Source: an uncultured Prevotellaceae bacterium | GTDB taxonomy: Bacteria > Bacteroidota > Bacteroidia > Bacteroidales > Bacteroidaceae | Assembly: GCA_902801375.1 (NCBI GenBank) | Contig: CADCIB010000002.1 | Location: 62,001 to 126,000 of the forward strand | Reading direction: 5' to 3' | DNA length: 64,000 nucleotides | Shown here: positions 17,652-24,942 of the stretch, one piece after another | Layout: each line of letters opens with the position of its first letter | How positions within the stretch are numbered: position 1 is the stretch's first letter | Made by a program: the position numbers and the translations under genes | The notes under the pieces: model-generated | The model's input: the letters and a program-made list of their open reading frames with translations, nothing else | Told to the model about the DNA's origin: nothing | Databases searched by the model: none

Positions 17652-18563
17652 ATGAGAATCTCAAAGGAAATAAAAATAGCATTGGTGGGAATCGTTGGAC
17701 TCGTCACCTTGTTCTTCGGACTGAATTATCTGAAGGGGTTGAACCTGTTCTCCATCGACAGCAAGTATTACCTCGCCTTCAAAGACATCAGTGGACTGTC
17801 GGCATCCAGTCCCATCTATGCCGACGGCTACAAAGTGGGTGTGGTGAAGGACATCAAATACGACTATCAGAACGCCAATGATATCCTGGTGGAGATAGGT
17901 GTCGATCCCAAACTGCGTATTCCCAAAGGAAGTTCCGCCGAGATTGTCAGCGACCTGCTTGGCAACGTGCAGGTGAACCTGCTCTTGGCCAACAACCCAC
18001 GCGAAAGGGTAGAGGCAGGGCAAATCATCCAAGGTATGATCAACGGGGGGGCCATGTCGCAACTCAAGGACATGATACCAACCATAGAGAAGATCCTGCC
18101 CAAGCTCGATTCCATCATGAGTAGCCTGAATACGCTGCTGGCCAACCCAGCCATCGCACAGTCGCTCCATAACGTGCAGAACATCACAGCCAACCTGACC
18201 ACCACGACTGCTGAGGCCAACCGGCTCATGGCGCAGCTCAACAATCAGGTGCCGGGCATGATGAGCAAGGCCAATGGCGTGCTCGACAATACATCAGCAC
18301 TGACCGAGGGACTGAACCAGAAACTGGCCGAGGTCGACGTGGCTACCACAATGGCTAAGATAGACCAAACGCTGGCAAATGTGAATGCCATCACCGAACA
18401 GATGAACAGCCGCGAAGGTTCTTTAGGTCTCCTCATGCGCGACCCAGCATTGTACAACAACCTCAATGCCACTATGCGCGATGCCGACAGCCTGCTCTTG
18501 AACCTCAGAGCCCATCCGAAACGCTACGTCCACTTCTCAATCTTTGGGAAGAAAGACAAATGA
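17652..18563 (+). CDS. MCE/MlaD-domain protein, lipid transport substrate-binding component
   Basis: 303 aa. One N-terminal membrane anchor (residues about 7-26, IALVGIVGLVTLFFGLNYL) is followed by an MlaD/MCE domain at about 37-115 (FKDISGLSASSPIYADGYKV, then GSSAEIVSDLLGNVQVNL). After that comes a long helical C-terminal region with N/T-rich heptads (about 150-275), likely a coiled coil that forms the hexameric tube. MCE proteins carry phospholipids between membranes with an MlaEF-type ABC transporter. No MlaE or MlaF gene is visible in this window, so its partners lie elsewhere. It follows the amidase by 52 nt. Confidence 0.85.
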   Translation: MRISKEIKIALVGIVGLVTLFFGLNYLKGLNLFSIDSKYYLAFKDISGLSASSPIYADGYKVGVVKDIKYDYQNANDILVEIGVDPKLRIPKGSSAEIVSDLLGNVQVNLLLANNPRERVEAGQIIQGMINGGAMSQLKDMIPTIEKILPKLDSIMSSLNTLLANPAIAQSLHNVQNITANLTTTTAEANRLMAQLNNQVPGMMSKANGVLDNTSALTEGLNQKLAEVDVATTMAKIDQTLANVNAITEQMNSREGSLGLLMRDPALYNNLNATMRDADSLLLNLRAHPKRYVHFSIFGKKDK

Positions 18564-18730
18564 TTTTTTTATATTTAAAATGTGTCTAAATAGAAAATCT
18601 TTCGCGGTCCTCTTTTCGAGAATCGTGTAAGTGGTTATTATTAGTGTCTTTCCAATACATAACACAATATTCCCGTTAATGGCTGCCGATTTTGTTTTCT
18701 TCTTATAAACCTTTTATAATCAGCGATTTG

Positions 18731-18738
18731 TATATTTG
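18731..18738 (+). promoter_or_regulatory. Distal -7 promoter element upstream of dnaA
   Basis: TATATTTG, 212 nt before the dnaA ATG. With the element at 18860 it gives dnaA two possible promoters. The 386-nt gap 18564-18949 otherwise holds an inverted TTATAA pair just upstream (near 18704-18720) and no cluster of DnaA boxes. Confidence 0.4.
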
Positions 18739-18859
18739 CAAGAGCGTTTCTTTGTATTGTGTATTTTCATTGCCGCTAAAGTCCGAAAATAAAGTCGATT
18801 GCATGATATGTTTTAAAAAAAGATAAATCTCGGGATTTTTTTTTCTGAGAAATCTTTCA

Positions 18860-18867
18860 TACCTTTG
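18860..18867 (+). promoter_or_regulatory. Proximal -7 promoter element for dnaA
   Basis: TACCTTTG, 82 nt upstream of the ATG at 18950. Confidence 0.6.
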
Positions 18868-18949
18868 CACTGCAATTCGCGATATTTTGCCTTATATATA
18901 AATAAGGTAACAGGCGTGGATGGCATGAAAACAAAAAAGAATCGTTTCA

Positions 18950-20359
18950 ATGAGTAATAACCCCCGCGAACTCTGGGACAACAGTCTTCAGGTGATAAGT
19001 CAGAATGTCACAGAGCAGCAGTTCGACACATGGTTCAAGCCGATTGAGTTCGTCTCGTACCGTCCAGCAACAAAGACCTTGTTGCTGCAGGTGGCGAGTC
19101 CCTTCGTGTGTGAGTACATCGAAGAGAACTTCATCGACCTCATGAGCAAAGTGTTGACGCGCAACTTCGGGCAGGGGGTAAACCTCAGATATAGAGTGCT
19201 GACCGACAGCGAGCATGGCTTGAAGCAAGACCTGCAGGCCGTCACTCCGCCGTCCATTGAATCGCCCCGACCCCGTACGCGTGCCAACCAGTCGCCCACA
19301 GCCCTGGATGCTGCCATGCCTCAGGAAATAGAAAGCCAGCTCGATCTGCAGCATACCTTCGATACTTTCGTTGAAGGTAACAGCAACAAGCTGCCTCGAT
19401 CCGTAGGTCTGGCCATTGCCTCACAACCCGACTCGATGCAGTTTAACCCCATGTTCGTCTACGGTCCCAGTGGTTGTGGCAAGACCCACCTTGTCAACGC
19501 CATCGGCGTGCGCATCAAGGAACAGTATCCGCAAAAGCGCGTTTTGTATATGAGCGCGCGGCTTTTCATCGTCCAGTATTCGAACGCCAAGTTGCAGAAC
19601 CGCATCAACGACTTCATCAATTTCTACCAGACCATCGACGTGCTCATTGTCGATGACGTGCAGGAATGGATGACTGCTCCAGGAACGCAGAGTACCTTCT
19701 TCCACATCTTCAACCACCTCTTCCGCAATGGCAAGCGCATCATCTTGGCCAGCGATCGGCCTCCCGTCGATCTCCAGGGCATGAGCGATCGCCTGCTTAC
19801 CCGTTTCTCATGCGGTCTCATCGCGGAGTTGGAGCGACCTGACCATCAGTTGTGCTTGGATATTCTCAACAACAAGATTGAACGTGAGGGGTTGAGTATT
19901 CCTGATGATGTGGTGCATTTCATTGCCAGCACCGCCAATGGGAGTGTTCGTGACCTTGAGGGCGTAGTCACTTCGCTGTTGGCCTATTCCATTGTCTACA
20001 ATGGACATGTCGACATGAATTTGGCTGAACGTGTCATTAAGCGCGCCGTCAAGGTGGATGACCATCCGCTAACCCTCGACGACATCATGGAAACGGTGGG
20101 TCGTCATTTCAATGTCACCACCAATGCCATCATCGGACGCAGCCGCAAGCACGATCTTGTTGTAGCACGACAAGTGTCCATGTATTTTGCGCAGAAATAC
20201 ACGAAGATGCCTGCCAATCGCATCGGCAAACTTGTGGGCGGACGCGACCACAGCACTGTGATCCACAGCTGCACGCAGGTTGAACAGCGTCTAAAGGTTG
20301 ATAAGTCCTTTGGCGAGGAAATCCAGAGCATTGAGAACGCTTTCCGCTTGAAGAAATAA
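18950..20359 (+). CDS. dnaA: Chromosomal replication initiator DnaA
   Basis: 469 aa AAA+ ATPase that melts the replication origin. Domain I at residues 1-85 (ELWDNSLQVISQNVTEQQFD), a short variable linker, and the AAA+ module with Walker A GPSGCGKTH and Walker B VLIVDDVQEW. The arginine-finger box follows around LLTRFSCGL. The C-terminal DNA-binding domain IV carries the DnaA signature VGGRDHSTVIHSC. Length is normal. It has its own promoters and a strong terminator at 20403-20434, so it is monocistronic. The neighbours are not dnaN or gyrB, which is usual in Bacteroidales, and no origin-like array of DnaA boxes is visible beside it. Confidence 0.95.
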   Translation: MSNNPRELWDNSLQVISQNVTEQQFDTWFKPIEFVSYRPATKTLLLQVASPFVCEYIEENFIDLMSKVLTRNFGQGVNLRYRVLTDSEHGLKQDLQAVTPPSIESPRPRTRANQSPTALDAAMPQEIESQLDLQHTFDTFVEGNSNKLPRSVGLAIASQPDSMQFNPMFVYGPSGCGKTHLVNAIGVRIKEQYPQKRVLYMSARLFIVQYSNAKLQNRINDFINFYQTIDVLIVDDVQEWMTAPGTQSTFFHIFNHLFRNGKRIILASDRPPVDLQGMSDRLLTRFSCGLIAELERPDHQLCLDILNNKIEREGLSIPDDVVHFIASTANGSVRDLEGVVTSLLAYSIVYNGHVDMNLAERVIKRAVKVDDHPLTLDDIMETVGRHFNVTTNAIIGRSRKHDLVVARQVSMYFAQKYTKMPANRIGKLVGGRDHSTVIHSCTQVEQRLKVDKSFGEEIQSIENAFRLKK

Positions 20360-20402
20360 TCTACCATCTTTCCTGCCCAAAAGCAAAGAAAACGATAAAA
20401 GC

Positions 20403-20434
20403 AGGCGGCCAACCCTAAGGATTGGCCGCCTACT
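20403..20434. terminator. Terminator between convergent dnaA and glmM
   Basis: Perfect 10-bp stem AGGCGGCCAA (20403-20412) with TTGGCCGCCT (20422-20431) around a 9-nt loop. It lies between two converging genes and can serve both. Confidence 0.75.
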
Positions 20435-20450
20435 TATTGTCGGGTCGTGG

Positions 20451-21902
20451 TCATTGCATGCTGGTGACCAGCTGGATAATTTCCTGAGCACAGGCCTCAG
20501 CCTCTTCAGGCGAATGAGCCTCGCTGTAGACGCGAATGATGGGTTCGGTATTCGACTTGCGGAGGTGCACCCATCGGTCAAGGAAGTCGATCTTCACGCC
20601 ATCGATGTCGTTTACTTGTGCCTCAGTACCCTCGTATCTGGCCTTCACTTTGGCAAGAATGGCATCAACATCGGTAGAAGGTGTCAGGTCAATGCGGTTC
20701 TTGGCCATGAAATAGGTGGGATAGGTGGCCCGCAACTCGCTGACCTTACATGCCTTATGAGCCAGGTTGGAGAGGAAAAGGGCGATACCCACGAGTGCAT
20801 CGCGGCCGTAATGGCTGGCGGGATAAATAACGCCTCCGTTTCCTTCGCCACCGATAACAGCACCCACCTCCTTCATCTTTGTCGTCACATTCACTTCTCC
20901 GACAGCAGCCGCAGCGTATTGTCCACCATGCTGTTCTGTGACATCGCGCAAGGCACGGGTACTGCTGAGGTTGGAAACGGTGGTGAGCGGTGAGGGGTGA
21001 GGGGTGAGCGGTGAGAGGTGAGAGAGCACATAGTCGGCCACAGACACCAGTGTGTATTCCTCGCCGAACATGCGTCCGTCTTCACAGATGAAGGCCAGGC
21101 GGTCTACGTCAGGATCTACTACGATGCCGAGATCGAAACCGCCGACGCGCATCTTGTCCATGATGGCAGTGAGGTTTTTCTCCAGAGGCTCTGGGTTGTG
21201 GGCGAAATCGCCAGTGGGGTCACCGAAAAGGAACTCGTAGCTCACGCCTAATTCGTCGAGCAGTTGAGGCAGGATGATGCCGCCCACGCTGTTGATGCTA
21301 TCCACACAGACGCGATAGCCTGCTTTGCGGATGGCTTCCACATCGACGAGTTCCAGGTTGAGAACATTCTCTATGTGACGGCGGTTGAAAGAGTCGTCTT
21401 GCCGGTAGTGCCCCAGGTGGTCCACGTCGGCATAGAGAAAATCCTCTTTCTCTGCGATGGCCAGCACGGCTTTTCCCTCAGCGTCGTTGAGGAATTCACC
21501 TTCGCTGTTGAGCAGTTTCAGTGCGTTCCAGTGGCGAGGGTTGTGCGAAGCGGTGATGATGATGCCTCCTTCTGAGCCGCTCATCTTCACGGCGAGTTCT
21601 GTAGTCGGCGTAGTGGCCAGTCCGATGTCAATCACATCGAAGCCGCAACCGAGCAGTGTTCCGCACACCACGTTGCGCACCATATCGCCGGAGATGCGGG
21701 CATCGCGGCCGACAACGATGGTGGGACGGGTATTGGCAGAGTTGATGCAGGCAGTATCTTGAGCAGACGTGCTATTCAGTCCTTTGGCAATGAATGTGGC
21801 GTATGCTGTGGTGAATTTGACGATGTCTAAGGGGTTGAGCGTATCGCCAGTGGGTCCGCCGATGGTTCCGCGGATGCCCGAGATAGATTTAATAAGTGAC
21901 AT
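20451..21902 (-). CDS. glmM: Phosphoglucosamine mutase GlmM, with an in-frame heptamer-repeat insert
   Basis: 483 aa alpha-D-phosphohexomutase that should convert glucosamine-6-P to glucosamine-1-P for UDP-GlcNAc, the precursor of peptidoglycan and LPS. It begins MSLIKSISGIRGTIGG. The active-site serine is Ser119 in IITASHNPRHWNA, the Mg-binding loop is VVDPDVDRLAF, the sugar-specificity loop GGEGNGGV and the phosphate loop RKSNTEPIIRVY. Residues about 294-307 (SHLSPLTPHPSPLT) are encoded by six tandem 7-nt units at 20982-21023, placed between the DYVL and TVSNLSSTRAL blocks that I expect to be nearly adjacent in relatives. Phosphomannomutase activity is an alternative. Co-transcribed with the DUF4827 gene upstream. 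Confidence 0.9.
   Translation of the reverse strand: MSLIKSISGIRGTIGGPTGDTLNPLDIVKFTTAYATFIAKGLNSTSAQDTACINSANTRPTIVVGRDARISGDMVRNVVCGTLLGCGFDVIDIGLATTPTTELAVKMSGSEGGIIITASHNPRHWNALKLLNSEGEFLNDAEGKAVLAIAEKEDFLYADVDHLGHYRQDDSFNRRHIENVLNLELVDVEAIRKAGYRVCVDSINSVGGIILPQLLDELGVSYEFLFGDPTGDFAHNPEPLEKNLTAIMDKMRVGGFDLGIVVDPDVDRLAFICEDGRMFGEEYTLVSVADYVLSHLSPLTPHPSPLTTVSNLSSTRALRDVTEQHGGQYAAAAVGEVNVTTKMKEVGAVIGGEGNGGVIYPASHYGRDALVGIALFLSNLAHKACKVSELRATYPTYFMAKNRIDLTPSTDVDAILAKVKARYEGTEAQVNDIDGVKIDFLDRWVHLRKSNTEPIIRVYSEAHSPEEAEACAQEIIQLVTSMQ
20982..21023. repeat. Six-unit heptamer tandem repeat inside glmM
   Basis: Plus-strand units GGTGAGC, GGTGAGG, GGTGAGG, GGTGAGC, GGTGAGA, GGTGAGA. The total is 42 nt, a multiple of three, so the reading frame is kept. 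Gain or loss of one or two units would frameshift the gene. Confidence 0.85.
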
Positions 21903-21914
21903 GATGGATGATGG

Positions 21915-22553
21915 TTAAATACCTTTCTCGTAGGTAATGGTATAGAAACAGGGGTAGACCGATTCCGAGGCAGCCACAGTTCCTTGTGCTGCAGGCACGA
22001 TGATATTGACTTTAGCGATCTCGTCACCTTCTTTCTCCGGGCGGCCAACATTGATATAAAGCAGGGGTGCGAGCCATCCGGCAGGTACCGATGCACTTTT
22101 GTATTGAGAATACATCACACTTTCTCCAGCTATGAACGAAGCGGTGAAGGTGTCGGAGGAACGTCGTACGCTCATCTTGTCGACAACAGTCGAGTAGTAG
22201 AGCACATCGTTGGAGAGCAACAGGCTGTCGGTCAGTATGTTGCGCTCAGTAAACCGACAGAGCACAGTGCAGCTTTCGCCATTCTTGATTTGGCTTCCGC
22301 AACCTTTGCGCACAATCTGCATGTAGACGCCCGACGACGCAAACAGCACATACTCGTTCTTACTGACATCAGTGGTTTGGTTCTGTTCGTTGAAGGTTGC
22401 CTCGCTGATGACGTTGATGTTCTTGTCGATGATGTACTGCCTGATGGCCTTCGTCTCCTTTTCCTTCTGCTCGGCATAGGTCTCATAGTGGCTGCAACTG
22501 GCCAGAAGAGCCAAGGCCGTCAGTATCAGGAGGGATGACAATAAATTCTTCAT
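21915..22553 (-). CDS. DUF4827-family lipoprotein
   Basis: 212 aa. The signal peptide ends in a lipobox LLASCSHY, with Cys20 as the expected lipidated residue, so the protein should be membrane-anchored. The body has the start of the family, ETYAEQKEKETKAIRQYI, a central VYMQIVRKGCG and SCTVLCRFTERN. The second half (WLAPLLYINVGRP, VNIIVPAAQGT) resembles the FKBP-like fold expected for DUF4827. Function is unknown. It lies 12 nt upstream of glmM and 71 nt downstream of the DHH phosphoesterase. A separate TAnnTTTG promoter at 22582-22589 would drive it with glmM. Confidence 0.75.
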   Translation of the reverse strand: MKNLLSSLLILTALALLASCSHYETYAEQKEKETKAIRQYIIDKNINVISEATFNEQNQTTDVSKNEYVLFASSGVYMQIVRKGCGSQIKNGESCTVLCRFTERNILTDSLLLSNDVLYYSTVVDKMSVRRSSDTFTASFIAGESVMYSQYKSASVPAGWLAPLLYINVGRPEKEGDEIAKVNIIVPAAQGTVAASESVYPCFYTITYEKGI

Positions 22554-22581
22554 AATGCGTGAAAGTCTGAATAATTCGGTG

Positions 22582-22589
22582 CAAAGTTA
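22582..22589 (-). promoter_or_regulatory. -7 promoter element for the DUF4827-glmM pair
   Basis: Reads TAACTTTG on the minus strand, 28 nt before the ATG at 22553. Next to it (22599-22625) lies a TCAATGCGCATTGA palindrome and two ACAATTG words, a common intergenic motif type in Bacteroidales. Confidence 0.55.
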
Positions 22590-22624
22590 CAAAAGAAATG
22601 TCAATGCGCATTGACAATTGACAA

Positions 22625-23677
22625 TTATTTAGATTTATTATCAAGCTGGTTGATATCGGGCAGTTCGCTGATGGCCTTGAGGGCGATGGCTTCCACTTCG
22701 TGCGGCTCACAGAAAAGCTTTCCGCCAGAAGCATTCTTATGGCCTCCGCCGTTGAAGTGCTTTTGTGCGATTTCTGTGCACGAGAGGTCGTCGACACTAC
22801 GCAGACTTACCCATACCTTGTTTTTCTTCTCTGTGTCTTCACGGAACGACATCGACAGCCTGACACCCTTTATCTGCAACGGCATGTTCACCACGCCTTC
22901 CAAGTCGCCTTTGATGTAGTGGAATCTTTTCAGGTCGCCCTTTGTCAGGATAAAGTAGGCCGCCCCTTTCTCAGGCACGTATTTCAACCGCCGATAGAGC
23001 ACGAAACCCAACAGTTGCGTGCGGTCGTAGCTATAGTTGTTGAAGACGTTGCGGTAGATTTTGTCTTTGTCGATGCCTTTGGTCAACAATTGGCAGATGA
23101 TGAAATAGATGTCAGGGGTGGAGGAGTTGTACTGGAATCCGCCGGTATCGGTCATCATGCCGCAATAGATGGTGGCTGCGAAGTCGCCATCCATATTGTC
23201 AAAGAGCCCCATCTGCCAGACGATGCGGAAAATGAGTTCACAGGTGCTGCACATTTCAGGATGAGAGATGGTGAGCACGGTGGTCAGGTCGGGATTGGGG
23301 TGATGGTCTATCATGACCCGTGGTGCCTGACATTGCAGCAGCATATCACCCATTGTGGCCAGCCGCTCAGCACAGTTGAAGTCGAGACAGAACACGAGGT
23401 CGGCAGCGTCGAACAATTGCTGGGCCTTATCCTTCTGGCGATCGTGGATGACAATCTCCTTGGCTTGTGGCAGCCAACGCAAGTAATCGGGGTACATGTC
23501 GGGCAGTACCATTCCTACCTGCTTGCCCAAGCTCCGCAGCAGAGACGCCCATCCTAAGCATGCACCCACCGCATCGCCATCGGGATTTTGGTGGGCACAT
23601 ACTACAATGTGAGTACTTTCCGAGATTGCCTGCTGAAGCTTTTCCAGTTCTTCAACAGTCAGGATACTGATTTCCAT
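22625..23677 (-). CDS. DHH/DHHA1 phosphoesterase, NrnA-like (oligoribonuclease/pAp phosphatase type)
   Basis: 350 aa. Domain DHH at about residues 15-170: VVCAHQNPDGDAVGACLG (metal-binding DxD), LVFCLDFNCAERL and the DHH motif itself in VMIDHHPNPD. DHHA1 follows at about 215-345 with the substrate-binding tail FNGGGHKNASGGKL. NrnA-type enzymes degrade 2-5 nt RNA oligomers and dephosphorylate pAp; substrate here is inferred from the family only. The start lies 3 nt after the nucleotidyltransferase stop, so the two are co-transcribed and probably coupled. Confidence 0.85.
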   Translation of the reverse strand: MEISILTVEELEKLQQAISESTHIVVCAHQNPDGDAVGACLGWASLLRSLGKQVGMVLPDMYPDYLRWLPQAKEIVIHDRQKDKAQQLFDAADLVFCLDFNCAERLATMGDMLLQCQAPRVMIDHHPNPDLTTVLTISHPEMCSTCELIFRIVWQMGLFDNMDGDFAATIYCGMMTDTGGFQYNSSTPDIYFIICQLLTKGIDKDKIYRNVFNNYSYDRTQLLGFVLYRRLKYVPEKGAAYFILTKGDLKRFHYIKGDLEGVVNMPLQIKGVRLSMSFREDTEKKNKVWVSLRSVDDLSCTEIAQKHFNGGGHKNASGGKLFCEPHEVEAIALKAISELPDINQLDNKSK

Positions 23678-23680
23678 GCC

Positions 23681-24622
23681 TTAGAACAGGGTCTTGGGAT
23701 ATACGCCTTCGTCGACAAGTTGCTGGATGCGTGCCACGGTATCGGGGCGGTCGGCGGCGTAGGTCACACCAAACCACTTACTCGTGGTGTCGAGTACGCG
23801 TACGGTAGCTGTCTTTTCGACGATGAGCTTGTTGACCATCAGCGGGATGAAGAACTCCGCCTTGAGGTTCTCTATGTTCTTCGGGTTGCTGAGGAATTCC
23901 TTGAAATAGGCTTCTGAGTGCTGGAAATAGTCAGGCGTGAAGCCCCAGACATTCATCGATACAGGAGTGTTTTCGTCGAGTGCCACCCACTTGCCCTCCT
24001 CGTCCTTGTAGCGGATGGGCTGTGTGGCGGCTCCCTGGTCGCTGCCGTCTTCGGCGCAACGCACAATCTCTGTACGCTCCACGACGGTGGTCAGGTGTCC
24101 GTTCTCATCTTTCGAGCACACACCGCGTGCCACAGTACCATTTTCGCTGATGGTGTTGCCCACACGGAAGCCCACCATTGCATACTGGTTTTGTGCTCCT
24201 TCTGGCAGTTCACTCAGGAATCGGCCGATGACGCGGAAGCAGTCGCGGTTGTAGAAGTCGTCGCAGTTGATGACGCAGAAAGGCTCCTTGATGACGTCTT
24301 TGGCCATCAGCACGGCGTGGTTCGTGCCCCACGGCTTCTGTCGGCCTTCAGGAACGCTGAAGCCTTCGGGCAGAGCATCGAGGCTCTGGAACACCAGCTC
24401 TGCCGGCACATGACCCTCGTATTTGGCGAGAATCTGAGTGCGGAACTGCTCTTCAAAGTCCTTGCGGATGACGAAAACGATTTTCCCGAATCCTGCCTGG
24501 ATGGCATCGTAGATGCTATAATCCATGATGGTCTCACCGTTGGGACCTACTCCGTCAAGTTGTTTCAGGCCGCCGTATCGGCTACCCATGCCTGCTGCTA
24601 ATAATAATAAGGTTGGTTTCAT
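23681..24622 (-). CDS. Sugar-phosphate nucleotidyltransferase family protein (NTP_transferase)
   Basis: About 313 aa cytoplasmic protein with the GT-A-type nucleotidyltransferase fold. It begins MKPTLLLLAAGMGSRYGGLK, the nucleotide-binding signature LxxGxGxR, followed by GETIMDYSIYDA, the sugar-pocket WGTNHAVL and the metal-site INCDDFYN. Such enzymes activate sugar phosphates for polysaccharide synthesis; which sugar and nucleotide cannot be read from sequence. An in-frame ATG at 24667 would add 15 residues; the internal ATG at 24622 is preferred because the family begins with this motif. First gene of a unit with the DHH phosphoesterase. Confidence 0.78.
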   Translation of the reverse strand: MKPTLLLLAAGMGSRYGGLKQLDGVGPNGETIMDYSIYDAIQAGFGKIVFVIRKDFEEQFRTQILAKYEGHVPAELVFQSLDALPEGFSVPEGRQKPWGTNHAVLMAKDVIKEPFCVINCDDFYNRDCFRVIGRFLSELPEGAQNQYAMVGFRVGNTISENGTVARGVCSKDENGHLTTVVERTEIVRCAEDGSDQGAATQPIRYKDEEGKWVALDENTPVSMNVWGFTPDYFQHSEAYFKEFLSNPKNIENLKAEFFIPLMVNKLIVEKTATVRVLDTTSKWFGVTYAADRPDTVARIQQLVDEGVYPKTLF

Positions 24623-24687
24623 GCTATCTTTACTTTTGTTTCTATTGTCAAGAACACACAAAGTCATGTGCCCTTCAATTCAATGGG

Positions 24688-24695
24688 CAAAGGTA
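24688..24695 (-). promoter_or_regulatory. -7 promoter element for the nucleotidyltransferase-DHH unit
   Basis: Reads TACCTTTG on the minus strand, 65 nt before the ATG at 24622. Confidence 0.55.
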
Positions 24696-24783
24696 AGCAT
24701 AATATCTGAGTTGGCAAAATTTTGCGCGTTATTTCTTCCCACAGAATCTTGTCTTTCGCGTTTCATCGTAGTTTTAATATCGG

Positions 24784-24818
24784 AAAAAGAGTGTTTCTGA
24801 TGCAGAAACACTCTTTTT
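24784..24818. terminator. Long-stem terminator after the beta-helix gene
   Basis: 16-bp perfect stem: 24784-24799 pairs with 24803-24818 around an ATG loop, with A and T tracts at the ends. It lies 125 nt past the stop of the minus-strand beta-helix gene and adjoins the 22-nt repeat array. Confidence 0.75.
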
Positions 24819-24906
24819 CTGACTTGGAAAATGTTGTTTTCTGACTTGGAAAACGTTGTTTTCTGACTTAGAAAACGTTGTTTTCTGACTTAGAAAACAA
24901 GTTGTT
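24819..24906. repeat. Four-copy 22-nt tandem repeat, each copy able to form a hairpin
   Basis: Units at 24819-24840, 24841-24862, 24863-24884 and 24885-24906, of the form CTGACTTRGAAAAYGTTGTT plus TT. Across each junction GTTTTCT pairs with AGAAAAC around GACTT. The last copy is diverged. There are no spacers, so it is not a CRISPR array. It sits between the stop of the beta-helix gene and the terminator stem at 24784-24818. Confidence 0.8.
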
Positions 24907-24942
24907 ATTCTAAGTCTGGTGTGTGATGAGATGTCACAACGG

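Noticed and set aside
18564-18949. Possible replication origin next to dnaA.
   Set aside because: No cluster of TTATNCACA-like boxes; only AT-rich sequence and promoters. In Bacteroidales the origin is often not at dnaA.
22140-22560. FKBP-type peptidyl-prolyl isomerase activity for the DUF4827 lipoprotein.
   Set aside because: Only overall fold resemblance; the usual active-site aromatic residues could not be located.
24819-24906. Possible CRISPR array, because of regular 22-nt repeats.
   Set aside because: The repeats are contiguous with no spacers, only four copies, and no cas genes nearby.
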